Positions 6,334 through 11,436 of a stretch of DNA of 11,436 nucleotides are shown here, piece after piece (the first letter of the stretch is position 1; each line of letters starts with the position of its first letter). The stretch comes from Thermoprotei archaeon (GTDB lineage: Archaea > Thermoproteota > Methanomethylicia > Nezhaarchaeales > WYZ-LMO8). The position numbers were made by a program, and so were the translations under genes. Location: contig QMSN01000016.1 of NCBI GenBank assembly GCA_003650865.1, positions 1 to 11,436 on the forward strand, in the 5' to 3' direction. The notes under the pieces are model-generated. The model was not told the origin of the DNA, made no database searches, and saw only the letters and a program-made list of their open reading frames with translations.

Positions 6334-6339
6334 GAGGGG
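6334..6339 (+). promoter_or_regulatory. SD site pointing at a non-canonical hepT start
   Basis: GAGGGG lies six bases before ACG 6346. The SD of the partner gene mntA (GAGGTGG, 6745-6751) also lies six bases before its ATG. No ATG, GTG or TTG in the HEPN frame is served by this site. Confidence 0.5.
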
Positions 6340-6345
6340 TTCACA

Positions 6346-6777
6346 ACGAAGATAGATCAAGAATACCTTAAGAGCATATTAAGTGAAATTAGAGAAGGCT
6401 TAGAGGAAATTCGAAACATAGTTAACTTGGATATTGAAGACTTCATTCAAAATAGAAGCAAGAGGTTCTCAATGAGGTATTCAATAGTCTTGATAGTTGA
6501 AGCATCAGCCGATTTAGGCATAGCAATACTAAAACAATGCTTCGACGAGGAACCTAAAAGTTATAGAGAAGTCTTCTTAAAACTCGCAGAAAGAGGCATA
6601 ATAAGCCTTAGAATTGCCGAGGCAATGGCTTCATTAGCTTCACTACGCAACATGATCATACATAGGTATTGGGGGGTTGATGACGCAAGAATCTATCGAG
6701 AAGCCAAAGACAGCGGCATAAACGCCATAAAGGAGTTCATTAGAGAGGTGGAAAACTATGCCTCTAAGGATCCTTGA
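6346..6777 (+). CDS. hepT: HEPN-domain toxin, HepT-like (start codon non-canonical or lost)
   Basis: This is the HEPN ribonuclease partner of a HEPN-MNT pair. The key motif RNMIIHRY (RX4HXY) is at residues 101-108 from ACG 6346: Arg101 and His106 are the RNase residues and Tyr108 is the expected AMPylation site. The protein is all-helical, and from ACG it is 143 residues, normal for HepT. The first canonical start, TTG 6427, has no SD and would delete the first 27 residues, which encode a typical HepT N-terminal helix (KIDQEYLKSILSEI). The frame is open back to a TAA at 6325, with no ATG, GTG or TTG before 6427. ACG 6346 sits where an ATG is expected behind a good SD, so either ACG (or ATA 6352) is used or the ATG mutated. 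The gene overlaps mntA by 20 bases. Codons are A+T-richer than in the neighbours. Confidence 0.72.
   Translation, partial: TKIDQEYLKSILSEIREGLEEIRNIVNLDIEDFIQNRSKRFSMRYSIVLIVEASADLGIAILKQCFDEEPKSYREVFLKLAERGIISLRIAEAMASLASLRNMIIHRYWGVDDARIYREAKDSGINAIKEFIREVENYASKDP
6745..6751 (+). promoter_or_regulatory. SD site of mntA inside hepT
   Basis: GAGGTGG ends six bases before ATG 6758 and matches the archaeal SD well. It fixes the mntA start within the last codons of hepT and indicates coupled translation. Confidence 0.6.
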
Positions 6778-7207
6778 AGAAAAAAGGAAATTTGAGTATC
6801 ACAGGCTTCAACCCAAAGAGAAAGACCAAATCGTAAAGACCATACATCAAGCATTAAAGGATAGAAGAGAGATAATGATAGCCGTAATCTTCGGAGGCTT
6901 CCTAAAAGACAAGGCGTTTCGCGATATCGACATAGCCATATACACAAACCATAAAGTGCCATATGAAAAAGTCGAGCAATACCAAGAAAAGCTCTCCCAA
7001 ACATTAGAGCAGCTAGCAAAGTTACCAATAGACGTGGTAGTGATAGATTATGCACCCCCATGGTTTAAAGCAAAAGCCCTCAACGGCATAACAATAATCG
7101 AGAGAGAAGTAGCCCTCACAGCAAGACTAAAATTCAAGTCACGACAAGAAGTCATAGACATCCAAATTAAGAAGAACAAGCTAAAAACAAAAACCTCCAA
7201 ACTATAA
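6758..7207 (+). CDS. mntA: MNT-family nucleotidyltransferase antitoxin, MntA-like
   Basis: The 149-residue protein is a minimal nucleotidyltransferase. The signature FGGFLKDKAFRDIDIAIY (residues 45-62) holds the G-G pair and the two metal-binding aspartates Asp56 and Asp58. A third acidic position, Asp92, lies in LPIDVVVID. In characterised HepT/MntA systems MntA transfers AMP to the Tyr of the HEPN RX4HXY motif and silences the RNase; the neighbouring HEPN protein has that Tyr. GG replaces the classical GS, with eight rather than ten residues before DxD, as I recall from other crenarchaeal MNT proteins. The basic tail (KKNKLKTKTSKL) may be a disordered or RNA-contacting extension. ATG 6758 has a strong SD. 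The gene follows hepT with a 20-base overlap, so they form one operon. Its stop converges with a minus-strand relic. Confidence 0.85.
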   Translation: MPLRILEEKRKFEYHRLQPKEKDQIVKTIHQALKDRREIMIAVIFGGFLKDKAFRDIDIAIYTNHKVPYEKVEQYQEKLSQTLEQLAKLPIDVVVIDYAPPWFKAKALNGITIIEREVALTARLKFKSRQEVIDIQIKKNKLKTKTSKL

Positions 7208-7416
7208 GCGCATTAGCAAGCCGCACAAATCAAGGACACCACAGCCATCAACAATAAGGCCGACCTCAACGCCAACCCTCAAGCCCTAACAAAATTAAAA
7301 CCACCAATACCACCACAACCAGTAATAAGAATCCTAACCTCAGCCAAAGCCATCTCCATCAAAACCCTAGCACAAAAGACCAAAATACACCTTTCGTTCA
7401 AAACGAAGTTAAACAC
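7202..7416 (-). pseudogene. Possible ThiF/MoeB (E1-like) Rossmann fragment, frameshifted
   Basis: On the minus strand, one frame from about 7416 reads ...AEVRILITGCGGIGGFNFVRA and stops at TGA (7281-7279). The next frame continues LRVGVEVGLIVDGCG... to TAG (7204-7202). Joining them with one restored base gives a Rossmann P-loop of E1-like enzymes: GCGGIG, then GV at positions 17-18 and Asp at position 25 counted from the first Gly. This is the spacing in E. coli MoeB as I recall it. A lost T in a TTT run (GCTTTGAGG to GCTTGAGG) would explain the break. There is no N-terminal Arg finger or C-terminal half, so the piece is nonfunctional. Codons are strongly T-ending, unlike the host genes. The strand is G/T-rich, which favours Gly and Val by chance, so confidence is moderate. 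Confidence 0.4.
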
Positions 7417-7638
7417 CTAAAAACAAAGAACATAAAGCAACATCACACAAGCAAATGAAATCACAAACCCAAGTACAAACTTAAATGTAAAAAGCATCAT
7501 AGAGAAATCATGGATAAAATAAGGAGAATGGAGGAAAAGATGGGTGTAATGTAATTTCAAGGCAAATGCTCATTTAGAGAGACTATTTCTCTGCAAAGCA
7601 GCTCCTTCTCATTCTTCTTGCGCGCGAGCATCAATACG
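7417..7638. other. A+T-rich intergenic region with remnant ORFs
   Basis: No complete gene is visible. Contents: a minus-strand 27-codon hydrophobic ORF (7500-7417) in frame with the ThiF-like relic and ended by TAG; a plus-strand 14-codon ORF (ATG 7510 to TAA 7554) placed 26 bp after a TATA-like CTTAAATG (7480-7487); and a minus-strand 24-codon ORF (ATG 7631 to TGA 7557) just after the glycosyltransferase stop. These look like scraps of genes rather than working small proteins. The CTGC-AAA-GCAG hairpin near 7591-7601 is too short to call a terminator with confidence. Confidence 0.4.
7626..7638 (+). repeat. 13-bp direct repeat, right copy
   Basis: GAGCATCAATACG repeats 6069-6081 and abuts the stop codon of the glycosyltransferase gene. 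It lies near the right edge of the A+T-rich island. Confidence 0.3.
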
Positions 7639-8772
7639 CTACCTGCATGGAGGACTTAAGCACTCACGCCATATCGAGAGGACTTTCTCCTCGTCGAACA
7701 TCTCCTTGAAGCGCTTGAAGGAGTTCACCGACATTCGCCTTAGCCTAGGCTCATCTCTCACCAAGCTTAAAGCTAGTGAGGCAACTCTAGCGGGGGTTAG
7801 CTTGTCTATTAGCAACCCAGTCTCTCCGTTAACAAGCACGCTGGGTATTTCGCCTACGGGTGAGGCTACAACTGGCGTGCCGCAGGCCATGGCCTCCACG
7901 AGGACTGCTGGTAAACCCTCCGTGTATGAGGGCATGAGCAGGAGGCGTACTCCAGATAGAAATGAGGGCGTCGACTCGTGAGGTAGCCATCCTAGGAGCT
8001 TAACCCTCCCACCCTCAATTTCAAGTCGAAGCTTATCTTCAATCCACCCTCTCAGTGGGCCGTCGCCAGCTATGAGAATCCTTAGCTCTTCGTCTCGTGA
8101 CACCATGATCTTAACCGCCTCAGCCAACACGTCCACCCCCTTCTCCATGCTCAGCCTACCCAGATAGCCCACTACTAGCGGCCTATCAGCTGCGTTGGAG
8201 GTGAACTTGAAGGCCTCCAAGAACTCCTTTGAGGCCGGATGCTCATTAGCCACGTAGTACTTGTCGGATAGCTTCCTCGGAGGGCCTGCATAGACGACTT
8301 TGTGGGCGACTATTGTTAAAGCCCTCTCCAAGACCCTAAGCGACCTAGCGAAGAGCTCACCCTTAACCTTCCTATAGGTCTCGTAGAAGCTACCACCAAG
8401 CCTCAAGACCACGTGTATCCCAGCGAGCCTAGCCAAGAGCATGGGTATCAGGGCGTCTGCATTTATGACGAACAGCACGTCGCACCTGCACCTCAAGACC
8501 TTAAGCGCCACGTATAGGTGTGTCAACACATAGATGAAAGCCCTAGCGAGCAGCTGGAGGCCTCTACGCTCAAACCTCTCAAATAACTCGACGAGAAGCC
8601 TCGGAATGGGCTTACACGCATCGACCACGCCTCGATGATTCCTGCAGAACTCCTCTCTGCCTATGGCTATTATCGCATAGCTAGGGAGCACTCGCCTAAT
8701 GATCATGGTCATGCTGTCCATGAGGCCGTAGACCTTCGCTGATGCTGATGTGAATAAGCATATCCTCCCCAT
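7639..8772 (-). CDS. GT4-family (group 1) glycosyltransferase
   Basis: The 377-residue protein has the GT-B layout of family GT4. The N-terminal acceptor domain (about 1-185) contains the hydrophobic stretch ALIPMLLARLAGIHVVLRLGGS. The C-terminal donor domain begins VGYLGRLSMEKGVD (201-214), with Arg206 and Lys211 positioned for donor phosphates. It continues ILIAGDGPLR (232-241), VKLLGWLPHE (257-266) and the EX7E signature Glu285...Glu293 in EGLPAVLVEAMACGTPVV. A retaining transfer from a nucleotide sugar to a glycan or lipid-linked acceptor is expected at the cytosolic face of the membrane. No true transmembrane helix or signal peptide is visible. The ATG at 8772 follows a weak purine-rich AAGGG. 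The gene is divergent from the amidotransferase gene with abutting promoters, and gene content suggests a shared glycan pathway. Donor and acceptor are unknown. Confidence 0.88.
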   Translation of the reverse strand: MGRICLFTSASAKVYGLMDSMTMIIRRVLPSYAIIAIGREEFCRNHRGVVDACKPIPRLLVELFERFERRGLQLLARAFIYVLTHLYVALKVLRCRCDVLFVINADALIPMLLARLAGIHVVLRLGGSFYETYRKVKGELFARSLRVLERALTIVAHKVVYAGPPRKLSDKYYVANEHPASKEFLEAFKFTSNAADRPLVVGYLGRLSMEKGVDVLAEAVKIMVSRDEELRILIAGDGPLRGWIEDKLRLEIEGGRVKLLGWLPHESTPSFLSGVRLLLMPSYTEGLPAVLVEAMACGTPVVASPVGEIPSVLVNGETGLLIDKLTPARVASLALSLVRDEPRLRRMSVNSFKRFKEMFDEEKVLSIWRECLSPPCR

Positions 8773-8811
8773 GACCCTTCACTTCATGGCTTGTAGGGTC
8801 TACCCAACGGC

Positions 8812-8828
8812 TTAGAAAAACTTTTACA
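8812..8828. promoter_or_regulatory. Back-to-back TATA elements of a divergent promoter
   Basis: AGTTTTTCTAA on the minus strand (8822-8812) and CTTTTACA on the plus strand (8821-8828) abut. Leftward a TSS near 8791 gives a leader of about 19 nt for the glycosyltransferase. Rightward a TSS near 8850 gives about 13 nt for the amidotransferase. Binding of one factor here could block or couple the other side. Confidence 0.4.
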
Positions 8829-8862
8829 CTTCAAGCCTAATAGTGCTTTTCGAGCATGAGCC

Positions 8863-10836
8863 ATGTGCGGTATAGCAGCGATACTGCTGAAGAGCGGGTG
8901 CTTGGACTTCAAGGTCCTCAAGTCCATGGCTGACTTGCAGAGGCACCGAGGGCCAGACGATGAGGGCTACTTAGCGGTGAACCCCGAGACCCTCCAAGTA
9001 GTTCAGCTATGCGGTCCAGATAGCCATCCACACCTCAAGGGCCTCTACAGGTCGATAGAGGGGTTTAGCGGTGAGGGGTTTAGGCTGGGGCTTGCTCACA
9101 GGAGGCTTAGCATAATAGACCTTTCAGCTAATGCCCACCAGCCCATGCCAAATGAGGACGGCAGGGTGTGGCTCGTCTTCAACGGCGAGGTCTACAATTA
9201 CAGAGAGCTTAGAGAGAAGCTCCTCGAGAGAGGGCATAGGTTTAAGTCTGACAGCGACGCCGAGGTGCTCATACATGGATATGAGGAGTGGGGGCTTGAA
9301 GGCCTTCTCTCGAGGATCATAGGGATGTGGGCCTTCATCATCGTGGACTTGAGGGCCAAGAGGATGTTCATGGTCAGAGATAGGTTCGGCATAAAACCCC
9401 TTTACTACACAGCTAAAGGAGGCCTCGTGGCGTGTTCATCGGAGATTAAACCTCTACTTATGTTCTCAGGCTTTAAGCCTAATGTTAAGCTCGTATACCA
9501 CTACTTAACCTTCCAGCGCCCCCAAGTCAGGGAGGAGACTTTCTTCACAGAAGTCCTTCAAGTTTTACCTGCTCACTACGTGGAAGTCGACATCGATACC
9601 CTCTCGCTCAGAAAGGTTAGGTACTGGAGCCTTAACTTCACACTCAAGGTTGAGAGCGGTGGAGAGGAGGAGTATGTGGAGGAGTGGAGGAGGACCTTCC
9701 TAGACGCCGTCAAGCTACACTTGAGAACCGATGTCCCACTGGGTTTCCTGCTCAGCGGCGGGATAGACTCGTCAAGCATCGTGGCTGCATCTCACAAGCT
9801 TATAAATGAAGGGGTTGTCTGCGAGAAGGGGCTTGGGCCTAAGCTCCTCAGCTTCTCCTCAATAGTTGAGGACGAGGAGATAAGCGAGGAGGAGTACGTC
9901 AATGTCGTAGTCGAGAGCTTCAAGCTTGAGAGGTACACGATTAGGCCTACGTCGAGGGAGCTCATGGCGGAGCTGGAGAGATTCATAGCTGTGCACGAAG
10001 AGCCACCTGAAGGTCCTAGCGTCTACGCTCAGTGGAAGGTCATGGAGCTAGCCTCTAAGCACGTCAAGGCAGTCCTAGACGGGCAGGGTGGAGATGAGCT
10101 GTTAGCTGGCTATCACGCTTACATACCGCTCTACATCAAGGAGCTCGTCAAGAGGGGGAAGCTCGGGAGGGCCTTAAAGGAGGCCTACAAGCTCAGAGAC
10201 CTCATAGCCTCTAAGGCTAAACTGGGATTAGCAGTCGCTCTAGGCAAGAGGGTTAAGCTGGCCGAGGAGATCATGAGTGATGAGGTGAGGAGGGCTAGGC
10301 ACGTCGTAGAGGAGCTTAGGGCTGAGGCGCTAAATGAGGCCTTAGCCAAGGACTTGACGGGAGGCAGGCTCCTCGAGCTGTTGAAGTACGAGGACAGGAA
10401 CAGCATGGCTTACTCCATTGAGAGCAGAGTGCCCTTCCTCGACCACAGGCTTGCCGAGCTCAGCATGTCCATGCCTGAGGATATGAAGATTAAGGATGGC
10501 TGGACCAAGTACGTCCACAGGCAAGCGCTTAAGGGAATACTGCCGGAGCCTATAAGGCTCAGGAGGAGCAAAATAGGGTTTGAAGTGCCTGAAGCCAAGT
10601 GGCTTAGAGAGGTAGCTCGAGAAGCCTCACAGTACCTAGAGAACGCTAAGGAACACTTAGAAGGCTACCTAAAGCTAGGAGACCTAAAGAGGTTAATCGA
10701 GAAGTTCGCCGAGGGGCGTCTAGGAGATGAGTATGCAAGGCTTCTTTGGAGAGCTCTATTTCTAGCCTGTTGGCTTAAAGTCTTTAGCGAGTATGCACAA
10801 CATAGTTTAATACAGAATAAGCTGAGGTCTCTCTAG
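8863..10836 (+). CDS. asnB: Asparagine synthase (glutamine-hydrolysing)/AsnB-like amidotransferase
   Basis: The 657-residue protein has both domains of class II glutamine-dependent synthetases. Glutaminase: nucleophile Cys2 after Met1, RHRGPDDEGY (27-36), HRRLSIIDLS (79-88), NGEVYNYREL (107-116), SDAEVLIHGYEEWG (131-144) and RDRFGIKPLYY (172-182). Synthetase: PPi loop SGGIDSS (298-304), LDGQGGDELLAGY (405-417), YEDRNSMAYSIESRVPFLDHR (509-529) and LRRSKIGFEVPE (566-577). It would make Asn from Asp, Gln and ATP, or amidate another carboxylate. About 40 residues between GPDDEGY and GLAHRRL mark a long subfamily that, as I recall, often sits in polysaccharide loci. A GT4 gene upstream and a sugar dehydrogenase 18 nt downstream make sugar-acid amidation a real alternative. 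ATG 8863 is certain because Cys2 must be exposed; ATG 8856 is out of frame. Confidence 0.93.
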   Translation: MCGIAAILLKSGCLDFKVLKSMADLQRHRGPDDEGYLAVNPETLQVVQLCGPDSHPHLKGLYRSIEGFSGEGFRLGLAHRRLSIIDLSANAHQPMPNEDGRVWLVFNGEVYNYRELREKLLERGHRFKSDSDAEVLIHGYEEWGLEGLLSRIIGMWAFIIVDLRAKRMFMVRDRFGIKPLYYTAKGGLVACSSEIKPLLMFSGFKPNVKLVYHYLTFQRPQVREETFFTEVLQVLPAHYVEVDIDTLSLRKVRYWSLNFTLKVESGGEEEYVEEWRRTFLDAVKLHLRTDVPLGFLLSGGIDSSSIVAASHKLINEGVVCEKGLGPKLLSFSSIVEDEEISEEEYVNVVVESFKLERYTIRPTSRELMAELERFIAVHEEPPEGPSVYAQWKVMELASKHVKAVLDGQGGDELLAGYHAYIPLYIKELVKRGKLGRALKEAYKLRDLIASKAKLGLAVALGKRVKLAEEIMSDEVRRARHVVEELRAEALNEALAKDLTGGRLLELLKYEDRNSMAYSIESRVPFLDHRLAELSMSMPEDMKIKDGWTKYVHRQALKGILPEPIRLRRSKIGFEVPEAKWLREVAREASQYLENAKEHLEGYLKLGDLKRLIEKFAEGRLGDEYARLLWRALFLACWLKVFSEYAQHSLIQNKLRSL

Positions 10837-10854
10837 GCTTAGAGGCTGAAAACC

Positions 10855-11436
10855 TTGAACTTAAGAAGCAAGCTGCTCAAAGGCGAGGCGAAGATAGCTA
10901 TTTGGGGGTCGGGCTACATAGGCTTCTCGACGGCTGCCTTCTACGCGGTCAAGGGGGTTAAGTCCATATGCTACGACATAAACCCGAGGATTGTAAAGGC
11001 CATATCCAGGGGGCAGCCTCCACCCCACATACCGACGCTTCAAGACTGGGTGCCGTTTAAGCTTTCTGACGCCATGCCAAACATAGAGGCTACTCTAGAC
11101 TACAAGCGCGTGGTGTCTGATGACAAAGTGGCTGTTCACTTCATAGCCGTCAACACCGAGCGCAACGGCAGACCTTGGAAAGAAGCCTTAGAGGACGTGG
11201 TCTCGAAGATATGTGAGGGTGGGAAGAAGCTCGTGGTGATCGAGAGCACCATAACGCCATCCTGGGTCGACTGGGTATTAGATAAGCTCAGGGGCTTCAA
11301 GGTGGCCGTGGCTCCCAGGAGGGACTGGTTTGACGATCCCTCAAAGACCTTAGAGAGCCTGCCCAGAGTTGTAGGGGCTAATAGCCGTGAGGCCTTGGAG
11401 GAGGCTAAGGAGGTCTTAGGAATAGTATGCAAACAC
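10855..11436 (+). CDS. Nucleotide-sugar dehydrogenase, UDP-Glc/ManNAc dehydrogenase-like (3' truncated by window)
   Basis: The frame is open from TTG 10855 to the right edge (194 codons). It begins with a dinucleotide-binding fold IAIWGSGYIGFSTA (14-27), Gly18, Gly20 and Gly23 being the GxGxxG glycines, and Asp41 in CYDIN ends the second strand as expected for NAD(H). Then come VHFIAVNTE (94-102), where the family has VPTP; VVIESTITPSW (127-137), the STVxPG-like motif; and VAVAPRRDWF followed by LPRVVGANSREALEEA, the family's sPER...RVvGG region. Relatives oxidise UDP-sugars twice to uronic acids; the catalytic Cys lies beyond the edge, so activity cannot be judged. The N-terminus is divergent (WGSGYIG for the usual GLGYVG). 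The start follows AGAGGCTGA, an SD-like site, and an in-frame TAG at 10840 leaves no earlier start. It is in an operon with the amidotransferase, 18 nt apart. Confidence 0.8.
   Translation, partial: MNLRSKLLKGEAKIAIWGSGYIGFSTAAFYAVKGVKSICYDINPRIVKAISRGQPPPHIPTLQDWVPFKLSDAMPNIEATLDYKRVVSDDKVAVHFIAVNTERNGRPWKEALEDVVSKICEGGKKLVVIESTITPSWVDWVLDKLRGFKVAVAPRRDWFDDPSKTLESLPRVVGANSREALEEAKEVLGIVCKH

Larger units (their letters stand above)
6025..6345. other. A+T-rich intergenic region before the HEPN gene
   Basis: No complete gene is visible in these 321 bases. Composition shifts here to A-rich on the plus strand. Contents: a possible decayed minus-strand fragment (6028-6180), a 13-bp repeat copy (6069-6081), a good TATA-like CTTTTAAG at 6251-6258 followed 26 bp on by an 11-codon leaderless-style mini-ORF (ATG 6281 to TGA 6316), and a second TATA-like GCTTTACAC (6299-6307) placed to start transcription near 6329, just ahead of the hepT SD. 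Confidence 0.5.

Noticed and set aside
7217..7420. 68-codon open plus-strand frame rich in Thr, Pro, Lys and Ala
   Set aside because: It has no ATG, GTG or TTG, and its openness follows from the A+C composition. The minus strand carries the recognisable motif.
7557..7631. 24-codon minus-strand ORF after the glycosyltransferase
   Set aside because: No SD and no family resemblance; it is too short to call a gene and is mentioned only as a possible remnant.
6025..7638. Insertion sequence or CRISPR array in the A+T-rich island
   Set aside because: No transposase, no terminal inverted repeats and no regularly spaced repeats were seen; only one 13-bp direct repeat pair.
10861..11432. Minus-strand ORFs of 60 and 98 codons at the right end
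   Set aside because: They are antisense to an open plus-strand frame that carries clear nucleotide-sugar dehydrogenase motifs.

Overview
The window looks like chromosomal DNA from a thermophilic archaeon, probably of the TACK / Thermoproteota group. The signs are heavy AGG/AGA arginine and ATA isoleucine codon use, frequent GTG and TTG starts, T-rich TATA boxes about 25-30 bp ahead of very short leaders, an archaeal-type C/D box guide RNA, and archaeal families (TET-type M42 peptidase, UPF0282, HEPN/MNT). The species cannot be named from the sequence alone.

Layout. (a) 1-205, minus: a 63-residue CooT-family protein, with a Shine-Dalgarno site for a further minus-strand gene just past the left edge. 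(b) 337-4064, plus: a HAD hydrolase, a BtpA-family TIM barrel, a probable C/D box sRNA with its own promoter, an M42 aminopeptidase and a threonine-type isoaspartyl peptidase/asparaginase. (c) 4081-6024: two divergent metallo-beta-lactamase-fold proteins (UPF0282/COG2248 and PhnP-like/COG1235) sharing a palindromic TTTAAA core. (d) 6025-7638: an A+T-rich accessory island with a HEPN-MNT (HepT/MntA-type) toxin-antitoxin pair and decayed minus-strand material, including a possible ThiF/MoeB fragment. (e) 7639-11436: a GT4 glycosyltransferase divergent from a glutamine-dependent asparagine-synthase-like amidotransferase, followed at 18 nt by a nucleotide-sugar dehydrogenase cut by the right edge. 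This last group looks like the edge of a surface-glycan locus.

How the genes work together. The M42 peptidase and asparaginase both fit peptide and isopeptide turnover, though each seems to have its own promoter. In the glycan group, the dehydrogenase could make a uronic acid, the amidotransferase could convert its carboxylate to an amide, and the GT4 enzyme could transfer the sugar; this is inference from gene order. In the HEPN-MNT pair, MntA is expected to AMPylate the conserved Tyr of the HEPN RX4HXY motif. The HEPN gene reads openly through a full N-terminal helix but has no canonical start there: a well-placed SD precedes ACG where ATG is expected.

Most notable points: the C/D box sRNA at 1931-1985; the apparent loss or replacement of the hepT start codon; the ThiF-like relic with one frameshift next to the toxin-antitoxin pair; a 13-bp direct repeat near both ends of the island; and the amidotransferase/sugar-dehydrogenase pairing. 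No clearly new multi-gene system was found.
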